From: Smittium mucronatum
Taxonomy: Eukaryota; Kickxellomycota; Harpellomycetes; Harpellales; Legeriomycetaceae
Assembly: GCA_001953115.1 (NCBI GenBank)
Contig: LSSL01000011.1
Coordinates: 1-38,643, forward strand
DNA length: 38,643 bases
Direction: 5' to 3'
Position 1 is the first letter of the stretch; every line of letters starts with the position of its first letter. Made by a program: the position numbers and the translations under genes. Positions 1 to 8,705 of the stretch are shown here, one piece after another. The notes beneath the pieces were generated by a model, which worked only from the letters and a program-made list of their open reading frames with translations, was not told the DNA's origin and did no database searches.

Positions 1-902
1 GAGCAAACGCGTTCGGAGCGCATGGGGTTGCGCTTATAGGCCATAGCGGAAGAGCCGATCTGGTCGGGTTCAAAGGGCTCCTCGATTTCCTTGAGATGAG
101 CTAGGAGACGGATATCAGTAGCTATGCGATGAGCAGTAGCACCGAAATTAGATAATGGGGACACGATATCGATATCTATTTTTCTAGAGTAAGTCTGACC
201 AGTGACGGGATATGCCTCGCTGAAGCCAGACAGTTCGGATACACGCTGATCGAGGGCTTCGATCTTGCTATGATCGCCGTGGAAAAGTTGCATGAAAGAA
301 GCCTGAGTTCCGGTGGTACCCTTAACACCTCTGAACTTTAAATCGTCTCTAGCTCGTTGGATGTTGCGCAAATCCCACAATAGTTCTTGAAGCCATAGTG
401 TGGCGCGTTTTCCAACGGTGGTAAGTTGAGCGGGTTGAAAATGAGTGAAACCGAGAGTGGGGAGGTCTTTGTAAGCGGTACAAAAATGGGAGAGTTCGTC
501 AATGGCCCAAACGAGTTTGTTGATAATGAGATCTAGAGCATTTCTGTAGATAAGCAAGTCACCGTTATCAGTGACGTAGCAGGAGGTGGCACCAAGATGA
601 ATAATCCCAGCGGCTTCTGGGGCAACTAGACCAAAGGCATGTACGTGAGCCATGACGTCGTGTCTCCTGCGGCGTTCCTCTTCTTCAGCTACTTTGTAGT
701 CGATGTTATGGATATTTTCCTTCATTTGCTCGATTGCTTCGTCAGAAATACCTTCAAGACCTAGTTCCTTCTCGGCGATGGCCAGGTTGAGCCATAGTTT
801 TCTCCAAGTAGAAAATCTGGTGTTGTTGGAGAAGTTCTCAGACATCTCCTTGGAAGCATACCTGGAAACCAGAGGACTGTTGTAAGTTGAATTTTTATCC
901 AT
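1..902 (-). CDS. ADE13: Adenylosuccinate lyase, N-terminal 300 residues (3' end outside window)
   Basis: This cytosolic homotetrameric enzyme cleaves adenylosuccinate to AMP and SAICAR to AICAR, two fumarate-releasing steps of purine synthesis. Reading leftward from ATG at 902-900 gives 300 uninterrupted codons plus two bases. Seen: SPLVSRYAS near residue 9 (substrate-pocket start typical of eukaryotic ADSL), [10 protein letters not shown] (81-90), [11 protein letters not shown] (103-113), THFQPAQ (153-159, with the general-acid His at 154), [10 protein letters not shown] (194-203), and the fumarase/aspartase superfamily signature [14 protein letters not shown] (284-297, flexible loop with the catalytic Ser). 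The MPYKRNP form common elsewhere reads MAYKRNP here. Family members are about 480 residues, so roughly 180 C-terminal residues lie beyond base 1. The Leu of SPLV is coded CTG, supporting the standard code. There is no intron in the visible part. The next intact gene is the SDR at 3326, transcribed away from it. Confidence 0.97.
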   Translation of the reverse strand, partial: MDKNSTYNSPLVSRYASKEMSENFSNNTRFSTWRKLWLNLAIAEKELGLEGISDEAIEQMKENIHNIDYKVAEEEERRRRHDVMAHVHAFGLVAPEAAGIIHLGATSCYVTDNGDLLIYRNALDLIINKLVWAIDELSHFCTAYKDLPTLGFTHFQPAQLTTVGKRATLWLQELLWDLRNIQRARDDLKFRGVKGTTGTQASFMQLFHGDHSKIEALDQRVSELSGFSEAYPVTGQTYSRKIDIDIVSPLSNFGATAHRIATDIRLLAHLKEIEEPFEPDQIGSSAMAYKRNPMRSERVC

Positions 903-1582
903 TTTTAATTTTTTATTTTAACTTTCAACTCTTAAATCGTTAAATATCTAGTAAAGAGAGCCTTGGTTTGGTGTAAACTGAAAACATACAACTAGATAAA
1001 ACTGTAAATTTATAATCTACCTCTAAACAATTTTTTTTTCTTAATAAATCATCTTTGACTAATGAACAATATTTTTTATTAATGAATCAAAAAAGATCAA
1101 GTAAAATATTCGTGCAGATATTGGCTTGATTTAGAGGTATTTAATGGATCAGCCACTAATCGAGCTGTGTTGTTTATTGGTTTTTTGAGTTCAAACTGAT
1201 TAATAGTTTTCAGTGGAGAAAAATGCATGTTTTTGCCATTGGAAAGAATTAATAGGCCTAGTTCGAGACAGTATAATATTTTCTGCTCAATACTTTATTA
1301 GTTTTTATTTTTAGAGCAGATGGAGAAAAATAATGATATTATTGGTATATTAAATAGCTGGGTTTGTAGACTAATCCAGAACAAAATGGTGACAAGTCCC
1401 AGAATAGAAATCATGTTTTCAAAGTTTTACGTGCCATTAGAGGTTGATTTTATTCAAACTATTGCTGTAGAAAATTGAATGGTGATACAACCAATAGATT
1501 TCACGTATACTGAATATTCAAGAAATAAATCACGCCATGATTCTATGGGTTTATTGAAATCGTAGCTTTTTTTTTGTTTTAT
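903..1582. other. Intergenic, 5' flank of adenylosuccinate lyase
   Basis: AT-rich, with T runs just upstream of the lyase start (903-925), as expected for a fungal promoter and 5' leader. A perfect match to the tRNA B-box consensus (GTTCGAGAC, 1261-1269) has no A box or cloverleaf around it. I see no gene here. Confidence 0.6.
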
Positions 1583-1798
1583 TTAAATGTTTGGTATATT
1601 CAATGTAACATCAGCTCTTGTAAGAGGGGGCTGGAAATGGTAAGTTGATTTCCGATGTTTAAAATAAAGCCTTCCACAAGATTTACAACTAAAATAGCTA
1701 GTTTCGTTTTGAGACAACAAGTTTGGGTATAAAACAGATCCAGGAAACTGAGAGGATGGAGGGGCTTTCAAAGGGTCCAAATTAATTATAATGCATCG
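1583..1798 (-). pseudogene. Terminal exon-like fragment with a Cys-x2-Cys-Gly motif
   Basis: This is a 72-codon open stretch, including the stop, beginning right after a TTTAACAG acceptor-like sequence and lacking an in-frame ATG. It could be the last exon of the broken gene upstream on this strand. It encodes YFSCKSCGRLYFKHRKSTYH: a Cys-x2-Cys pair, then 12 residues, then His, which is three of the four ligands of a C2H2-type zinc finger. The fourth ligand is not seen at the usual spacing. A C-terminal Cys-x2-Cys-Gly-x2-Tyr-Phe knuckle also occurs after the repeats in some LRR proteins, which would fit the fragments at 2701-3205. That link is inference from motif shape only. Composition is balanced (Pro, Ser, Cys, His), unlike the Phe/Ile/Lys/Asn-rich chance frames of the AT desert. 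Confidence 0.4.
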
Positions 1799-3205
1799 CT
1801 GTTAAATAAGACTCATTTAGATTTGAATTTATAAAAAATTTAGTTTCAATCAAAATGTTCATTCATCTGAAACAAAAATCTCAATATAAAGTAGACTAAA
1901 GATTGGGATCAGGAGATAAAAAGAGCAAGGAAGTTAAAAGAATTTTTTTAAAAAATCAGCCCATTTGTAAAAATATAATGCCTTTTTTTCCCATTTGAAT
2001 GAAAATACTGTCTTAAGTAATGTATTTAAATATTATCCAAATTTAAATATTTTGTGTCCTTTTAATTTTCATCAATTTGAAAATTAATTTTTATGAAAGA
2101 TTTATTATAAAGTTAATAAAAACCTATTTTTTTAAATAAAGAAAATTTAGGTGGATAAATTCTACTCTTCTACTCTAATACTCGTGAGTACTGGGTTAAG
2201 GAGGCAATTTTTTTAACAATCGTAAAAAAATAAAATATCGCTAAAATTATTTATTTTATTTTTTCGCGGAAATAAAATTAGATGAGTAAAATTTTTCTAA
2301 AACAAAATGAATACATTAATAGCAAGACATCACTTTCAAACCATTAAGTTATTCTTTTGAATTCAATTAGATGGTAGGCTTTTATGAAGTAAGAATCACC
2401 CCTTGAATCAATACCCAACAGATATTGAGCTGATAGATCGGTAGAGGGGAGTTGGGTGACAAATTTTTTAATTTTTAATTTTTAATTTTTTTTAATTTAG
2501 TATTCAATTTTTTTTATTGAATTAAAAAAAATTATCCGTAAAAAGCGAAAAAAAAGGGTCAAAAATCAATTCTGGATTATTGAGGGTCTAACGATCGTAG
2601 ATGGTCAATTCGGAGATTTAAAGACTTGTAATATTAGCCAAATTCAATATTCTATTAAAATAAAGTGATTTGAATTTTATGGGGGAAAAATATGTTTTTA
2701 TTAAATTATTTCCAATTTGGGTATTAGAAGGTACAGGTTTAGGCGGGCAAGCCAGCGACTAATTAATCCAATATTTCTACAGCTATCCGTCAACTCTAAA
2801 TATCTATATTTTCTATGGCGATTAATTTGAAGGTGTAGTTTTTTTTACAGACTCTGTGATTGGAAAGCAATTTTTATTCTTGGCTGAATTGGACAAATCA
2901 AAAGGAGACTCAGCAATGGTCAAAAAACCAATTTACAAAATAGATATTGTGGTGCAAATTCAATTGGCTATATAATGTGTGTGTATCCTATTTTAATATA
3001 AAAACGGTATTAATTTGTTGGGGTTTATTCCACTAGCTGATAGATTATGCCTGGGGAGTTTTGTTTCTGTTAGTAATCTGGAATCAGTAATTGGGTCAAC
3101 AAAATTGTGCCGCAGTCTTGGTATAAATATTAGATGTGGTTTAAGCAGTTTTGGTCAATACTGGCTTCTCAGTTCCAGCGTATTGATCTCATCCTCACAA
3201 TTCCC
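1583..3205 (-). pseudogene. Broken minus-strand coding region, possibly a decayed leucine-rich-repeat protein gene
   Basis: Several coding-like pieces lie in order on the minus strand. 3205-2993 is 71 codons with one internal TGA, and follows T11-GCAG, an excellent 3' splice-site look-alike. 2919-2701 is 73 codons with one internal TAA, containing YLELTDSC and LISRWLARLNLYLLIPKLE with leucine spacing resembling leucine-rich repeats. 2460-2344 is 39 codons including LPSTDLSAQYLLGIDSRGD. The last piece is 1798-1583. The pieces change frame or meet stops without plausible introns between them all, so decay is more likely than a spliced gene. GC is locally raised compared with the separating T/A runs (for example the TTTTTAA tandem at 2464-2499). 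The LRR assignment rests on spacing only. An intron-rich functional gene, or chance open frames, remain possible. Confidence 0.35.
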
Positions 3206-3325
3206 CTGCAAAAAAAAAAAGTTTCAGTCCAAATATACAACATTCATAATATATCCTGCCTTGTTTTTTTGAAAAAATATAATGTATTATTTATCCAAAT
3301 ATCAGAATATAACTAGTTTTGAAAA

Positions 3326-4162
3326 ATGAACAGATTGGCAGTAATAACAGGGTCTAATAAAGGAATCGGGTATGAATTAGCCCGGAGTTTATACCTTAAA
3401 TCCGCATCCCCTATCAACGTCTATATGACGTCGCGGAACGAGTCACTTGGGCTCCAAGCTGTGCATCGTCTAAGTGAGGAAAGAGATAAAGTTCCCAACC
3501 CAGAATCCAAACTTTCTTATCACCAGCTCGACATTACCGACCCCAAAAGTATCAGCGTTTTCAAAGACCACTTGAAATCTAAACACGGGACCAGTTCTAT
3601 CGATTTGCTTGTCAATAATGCAGGAATTATGCCAAAGGACCAAGACCTCGAAACTGCCAAAACAACAATCCAAACAAACTATTTTGGCACCGTATCAATG
3701 ACGTCGAGTCTCTTGGAACTAATGAACGTCAAGGGTCGCGTCGTTTTCATCTCCAGTACTTTAGGAAAACTTTCTTACCACTCTCCCCAAATACAGAAAC
3801 GGTTCCTCGCTCCTGATTTATCCCTTAGTGAGCTGGATAAGATCGAGCTCGACTTTATCCAGGCCGCGACCGAAAATGTATTGGATAAAGCGGGTTTCAA
3901 TGAAAGTCCGTACACTACTTCTAAATCGGGTGTCACCATGTACGCTAGGATATTGGCTCGAGATTATGCCGCTGATCCAAGAAAGTTGTTTTTCGGTTCG
4001 TGTTGTCCGGGTTGGGTCAAAACCGAGTTAGGTGGTCCAAAGGCCATTCTCTCTCTCCAACAAGGAGTCAAAACTCCCCTATACCTCATCAATGGCGAAT
4101 ACGACTCTTTATACAAAAATAACGGGAAATTCTTTTACCAAAGTAGAGTTGTTAATTATTAA
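3326..4162 (+). CDS. Short-chain dehydrogenase/reductase, carbonyl reductase (NADPH) type
   Basis: A 278-residue classical SDR, probably cytosolic, reducing carbonyls with NADPH. Seen in order: the dinucleotide-binding turn TGSNKGIG (8-15), an acidic DIT motif at 69-71 contacting adenine, NNAG (97-100), Asn118 of the catalytic tetrad, Ser143/144 in VFISST, Tyr196 and Lys200 in the Y-x3-K motif (PYTTSK), and PGW (228-230) followed by VKTELGGPKA. The PGWVxT-x-x-x-GPKA ending and the length match the carbonyl reductase 1 group (CBR1-like, substrates such as quinones and prostaglandins). The true substrate cannot be read from sequence. The ATG at 3326 places the Rossmann motif at the usual position and leaves no targeting peptide. 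Intronless. The 5' flank overlaps the start of the broken minus-strand coding region, and the 3' flank is AT-rich. Confidence 0.93.
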   Translation: MNRLAVITGSNKGIGYELARSLYLKSASPINVYMTSRNESLGLQAVHRLSEERDKVPNPESKLSYHQLDITDPKSISVFKDHLKSKHGTSSIDLLVNNAGIMPKDQDLETAKTTIQTNYFGTVSMTSSLLELMNVKGRVVFISSTLGKLSYHSPQIQKRFLAPDLSLSELDKIELDFIQAATENVLDKAGFNESPYTTSKSGVTMYARILARDYAADPRKLFFGSCCPGWVKTELGGPKAILSLQQGVKTPLYLINGEYDSLYKNNGKFFYQSRVVNY

Positions 4163-4657
4163 ACAGAAAAAAACATCCATCCTAAATATCAATTACTTTA
4201 GTTTTTATTTCACTATGTAAATATTACATTTATAAAAAAGAATTAAAGATTTTATATGATTCTGCAATACGCCTCAAAAGTATTGCTAATGCCACTTCTT
4301 TTCGGTTATTTAAATTTCTATACTAAAAATTGTTTTATAAGGTTTCTTTGTTGAATACATTAATTCAATTCTACTCTACAATCAGGTTTCTTTGTTGAAT
4401 ACATTAATTCAATTCTACTCTACAATCAGGTTTCTTTTGAAAAAGAAAGATTATACAAAGGTCCCCTAAACATCCATAATACTCACAGATCAACGAGAAA
4501 TCCATGTTTTTTTTTCAAAGATTTACTGAATTTGAATTTTGCTTTTTATTTTATTTACCAGCGAAGCTGATCATATTTAATAACTATATGATAAATGATT
4601 TCCCGCAATTATTCAAAATTTTATGTAAATATAATCCTTATAATCTTTTCAAAAAAA
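4163..4657. other. Intergenic, 3' of the SDR gene
   Basis: The SDR stop is followed by A/T-rich sequence with AATTAAAGA-like elements (about 4240), compatible with a fungal polyadenylation region. It holds the 44-bp tandem duplication listed separately. No ORF of note. Confidence 0.6.
4341..4437. repeat. Exact 44-bp tandem duplication, 2.2 copies
   Basis: The 44-base unit starting GGTTTCTTTGTTGAATAC at 4341-4384 is repeated without a mismatch at 4385-4428, and a third copy begins (GGTTTCTTT, 4429-4437). Perfect identity in otherwise drifting intergenic DNA implies a recent duplication, such as slippage or unequal exchange. Confidence 0.98.
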
Positions 4658-6518
4658 TTATTTTCGATCCATCAGTTTAATATTACCCGAATTGGAATTG
4701 GGGTTTACATCTTCATATATCAGATTCAATCAGCTGTTTTATAAAATTATTTACCTATAGCTACCCTAAATGTATCCAAAAGATTACTGCTAAAGTAAAT
4801 CAGCTTTTTTAAAACATTATTTATAACAAAAACTAGAAGTTGGAATATGAATTTAATTCACCCAAACTAATGTATTGAATCCTCCATGGCCAGAATTTTA
4901 TTTATAGGAATAGTCGTTTTTTTGAATTATTCAAGCTCGATAGAGCTAATACTGTATCTTTCTCCCCGTTAAGTCAGTGAAGCTCAAATTTCCATACTTT
5001 TTTTTGAAAAAATAAAACCGTTATTTACTAAATATAATACATAATATCCTTACTCCCTTAAATCCCATATAGAGTCAAAATATGTTTATAAAGTTTACAA
5101 ATTTTTATACTTTTTATTTTATATATAGACCAATATCTTTTTTTTCATTCAATGGGGTTAAAATTTAATAATGTACCTAGTATTTATGTGTTAATTTTCG
5201 AGATCCTTTTTAAACCTTTAAACCGAATTATTAAAAGTCGAATTAATTTAAGAAATCTATTAATAGTTTATCGTTTATATTAAAGTCTGGGATCTTAAAG
5301 TATCAATTTAATCAGCAAGAATAAGTCATTTATTAGTAAAGATACATCATGGGAAAATTAAAAATTGTTTTGTTTACAGGTATAAAATCAATAATATAGT
5401 TTTAGATTTAAGTCTTTAAAATAACATTTTCGAATCTTTTTTTTAGATTCTCATGGGTATTAGCAACAAAATCAAATGTTTCTCAACTTTTGCTTTTATA
5501 GATTATTGCAATAAAAAAAAAGAGATTTTGCTTTTAAAAAACCAGCTTTTCGTATAAAGAATCAATTAAAAATTTTCTGGTATAATAGCGTAATACATAC
5601 CCTCTAAATTAAACTTTTAACCACTAAAATCAGCAACTATTTTTCTTTTTTTCTAGATGGTAAATTAGTGCAGACCCAAACCCAAATCTGAGTGAATTTT
5701 TGTAGAATTAAACTTGCAACTATGCAAACATGAATTGTATAAAAAGAAAAAAACTAGAAATTTTTCTGCATTAAAATGAATGGATCCACTTATAAAAATA
5801 TAAAAAACAGTATTCTAGCTATAATTCAACCCTTCATCAATAGAGTAATATTTACCAACTGATAACATTTTAATATATTGATCTTTAGCATCCAGCCAGT
5901 CCAATAAATTGATTGATTTCCCCATCCCTAGCTTATTTTTTTCATCTTTACTAATTAATGCTTTGATACACTTTCAATCCCCATAAATTTTACACCGTTT
6001 TCTCTTTCCAGGTCCAAAAATGTATTCAAATACTATTTGTAGAATTCAACATTCCTTGTTCGATAATATTAAAATCTAACCCAATGATAAAAGCCAATTC
6101 ACAAAAGAAAATCTTTGCTGACCGGAAAATAAAGGCTATTTTTGTACCACCGGAACTATATGGATAAAAAAAACCCTCTTTTCACACAGGGAATAGCTTT
6201 TTTTAAAAAAAAAGAGAACCTATAGCGCTAAAAGCTACACAATAAATAGCGTTTTGTCATAAATCCGAACAGTTAACGATCTTTTAAAGCCGAAATAAAC
6301 CACAAACTTTAAAGATATCTCTAGTGATTGCCTCATTATTTATGGCACAGATTTAACCCCAGTGCCAAAAATGCAATCTGGTTTAATTTTTTTAGCTAGT
6401 GACCAATTATTCTAGATAAAATCATCTGTTTTTTTTGGCACTGATTATCAGTAGTCAGAATCCATGCTTCTATTCGCCAGAATCTGTTTCGCCTGATGTT
6501 ACTTGGCCTATTATAATA
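4658..6518 (-). pseudogene. Decayed minus-strand protein gene (family not recognised)
   Basis: Reading leftward from 6518, coding-like frames follow one another with stops and frame shifts. 6518-6336 is 61 codons with one TAG (contains RRNRFWRIEAWILTTDNQ). Another frame carries NTFLDLERENGVKFMGIESV (about 6030-5965). 5973-5665 is 103 codons with a single internal TAG, containing KALISKDEKNKLGMGKSIN, then LLDWLDAKDQYIKMLSVGKY. Weaker pieces near 4980-4658 end with EDVNPNSNSGNIKLMDRK. At about 30% GC a stop is expected roughly every 12 codons, so these stretches are unusually open, and amino-acid use is balanced. Frames switch without intron-like gaps, which favours a pseudogene. I do not recognise the family. 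Chance open frames are the alternative, less likely for the 5665-5973 piece. Confidence 0.45.
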
Positions 6519-6875
6519 TTAATTGACTATTGTTTTGTATCTTTGGTGTTTAATTATGGATGTCTATTGGCTATATTAATCGCGGGATGATTTTTTATAG
6601 TCTATTTACAATTTGCTCAAAAAGCACATAAATATTGTTAAAATCAAATAAAAACTCAACCAATCACAGGCTTTTTAGATAGCAACTCTAACTTTAGATC
6701 AAAAAAAGCTTAAAAAATAAAACGCCTACCAAAAAAGTATTTATATCCATTCAAATAAATCTTGATTTTCGATTGTAATTTATATATTTTCTAAAAACTA
6801 AACAGGTCCATTTTCAGAGTTCTTGTCGAGAAGTCTGAACTTGGAATTTCAAATTTTTTTATTTGCTATTTAGAA
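6519..6875. other. 5' flank of COX10
   Basis: About 350 bases of AT-rich sequence holding the presumed COX10 promoter. TATTTATATCC (6738-6748) and TTTATATATTTTC (6779-6791) are TATA-like but unproven. TTGCTATTTAG just before the ATG (6862-6872) could be a 3' splice site of a 5'-UTR intron, with no paired donor identified. Confidence 0.4.
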
Positions 6876-8237
6876 ATGAACAATCTTCGTGGAGCTGGTT
6901 TTTCCACATTCTTTTCCAAAAGCAGCAGAAGCGCTTTTCGAGCTATTCCAAAAGTATTTATAAATAATGCTGCTTTGACTAGGCAGTATTTCTGTTTTTC
7001 TCAAATCCCTCAAAATTTCACATCTTTAAAGCCAGCTGCTCGTCGCTATGAAGGTTTCAGAAATACAATTAAACCAACTCCCAGCAACTTTTCTAAAGTT
7101 CATATGAATTTCTCCTCAAATAAAATCCTTTATTCCGAATCCACTTTTCGCTACTTGTCCTCGATTTCCAATCAGCCCAAAAAGATCTCTTCTCTTCCCA
7201 CTCTTTCTATATCCAATTATTCGACATATAAAGCAGATTCCATCAAAAACCAGGAACTTTCTGTCACCAATCCTTCAATCGTATCCATAAATGATCCTAA
7301 ACCCCAAGTTTGGAAAATTCAAAGGCCAGTTTCCTTGAAAAAAAAAATCGGTCTCTACATGGACTTGTCTAAGGATAAATTAACTGCATTTGTTGTTTTA
7401 ACTGCCATGGCCGGGTACGCTATTGCCCCGTTAGCATCTGATGTCAAAACCTTGGTGATATTAACTATAGGCACTGGAATGTGCTCTGCTTCTGCTAATA
7501 GTATAAATCAGTGGTCTGAAGTCCCATACGATGCCCAAATGAAAAGAACTAGAAATCGTCCTTTAGTCAGAGGTGCTATTCAGCCTATAAGCGCCATATC
7601 CTTTGCTGCCTGTATGGGCGTACTTGGAACAACCAGCTTGTTTTACTTTGTAAATCCAATAACCGGAATTCTCGGCTTTATTAATATCATCTTGTATGCT
7701 TTTGTTTATACTCCAATGAAACGCATATCTGTAACAAATACCTGGGTTGGTTCCGTAGTTGGAGCCATCCCCCCTGTGATGGGCTGGACCGCTGTTACCG
7801 GAACAATAGACCCTGGAGCTCTTGTTCTAGCTGGAATTTTATACGCTTGGCAGTTTCCCCATTTCAACGCTTTGTCTTATACGATCAGAAGGGAATATTC
7901 AGTTGCCGGGTACAGAATGATGTCCGTATTAGATCCCGCCCTAAACAGTCGCGTTTCATTAAGATATACCATTTCCATGTTCCCACTGTGCGCTTTGATG
8001 TGCTATTTGAACATTGCCGATTACTGGTTCCTTTTCGATTCCTCTATTTTAAACTCTTACTTGCTCTTCCGCGCCTATAAATTCTACAAATCCTCTTCGA
8101 ACGCTACTTCAAGACCTTTATTCTTCGCCTCATTGGTTCATTTGCCTCTCCTATTAATTCTCTTGATCTTGCACAAAAACCGCAATACTGATCAACCCGA
8201 GCCTGTTGATAATTCAAAACCCCTAGCCTTGAATTAA
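6876..8237 (+). CDS. COX10: Protoheme IX farnesyltransferase (heme O synthase), mitochondrial
   Basis: A 453-residue UbiA-family prenyltransferase of the inner mitochondrial membrane. It transfers a farnesyl group from FPP to heme b to make heme O, the first step to the heme A of cytochrome c oxidase. The first about 58 residues have Arg, Lys and Ser but no Asp or Glu, a typical matrix-targeting presequence, and a low-complexity linker follows to about residue 150. The membrane core starts near 168. The first conserved motif, from Asn208 to Pro229, has N211, E215, D219 and R224 in the order N-x3-E-x3-D-x-x-M-x-R-T-x-x-R-P, binding Mg-diphosphate. TPMKR (279-283) and YAWQFPHFNALS (323-334) are the second conserved block. 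Seven or more hydrophobic helices can be drawn up to about 431, followed by a short hydrophilic tail. ATG at 6876 starts the presequence. Intronless. Confidence 0.97.
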   Translation: MNNLRGAGFSTFFSKSSRSAFRAIPKVFINNAALTRQYFCFSQIPQNFTSLKPAARRYEGFRNTIKPTPSNFSKVHMNFSSNKILYSESTFRYLSSISNQPKKISSLPTLSISNYSTYKADSIKNQELSVTNPSIVSINDPKPQVWKIQRPVSLKKKIGLYMDLSKDKLTAFVVLTAMAGYAIAPLASDVKTLVILTIGTGMCSASANSINQWSEVPYDAQMKRTRNRPLVRGAIQPISAISFAACMGVLGTTSLFYFVNPITGILGFINIILYAFVYTPMKRISVTNTWVGSVVGAIPPVMGWTAVTGTIDPGALVLAGILYAWQFPHFNALSYTIRREYSVAGYRMMSVLDPALNSRVSLRYTISMFPLCALMCYLNIADYWFLFDSSILNSYLLFRAYKFYKSSSNATSRPLFFASLVHLPLLLILLILHKNRNTDQPEPVDNSKPLALN

Positions 8238-8572
8238 TCCATTTTTTAATTGATTGCGCAATACCTCCTTTAATCTAGAACTTTATTAGATCAGTTTCTC
8301 TCATTTTTAGGTTAATCACCTTCACTCTCATACTATTCCCTACCTTACTTTAACCTCTACAGTTTTTCCATTCACAAGGGTATTTTTATCAATTTTTTTT
8401 TCCATCAAGAATACTTTTATTATCATTTATTCTTTTAATCTAGAAACAACCATCTTTTTTTTTATTACTCGTGAAAAAATTAATTACCCTATTTATATAT
8501 CCTTATAAATATCTAAACAGTTTACATTGTACCTTCTTATAATCGAATATGGGTATTTTCGGAAATATATAC

Positions 8573-8594
8573 ATATATATATATATATATATAT
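8573..8594. repeat. (AT)11 microsatellite
   Basis: 22 bases of perfect AT dinucleotide, with further ATAT just upstream (8565-8571) separated by a single AC step. It marks the boundary between the gene-bearing part and the desert. Confidence 0.97.
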
Positions 8595-8694
8595 GGGTTC
8601 TATCACACCAATCCACCCTCCTTATTCCCCAAACTTGATATAAACGGAATTTGGAATCGGCTTTACAATTATGTATTTATGGAGAGTTTCTTCA

Positions 8695-8705
8695 CCCCCC
8701 CCCCC
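8695..8705. repeat. C11 homopolymer tract
   Basis: Eleven consecutive C on the plus strand (G on the minus) inside sequence of very low GC. A matching 11-base C run occurs at 38618-38628 within the second element copy, but the flanks here do not match that element. Confidence 0.97.

Noticed and set aside
1261..1269. Perfect tRNA B-box match GTTCGAGAC
   Set aside because: There is no acceptor stem, anticodon arm or A box at tRNA spacing, and a 9-base degenerate motif is expected by chance.
3015..3272. 85-codon open frame on the plus strand upstream of SDR
   Set aside because: TTG start, no recognisable motif, and antisense to a better minus-strand coding-like fragment following a splice-acceptor-like sequence.
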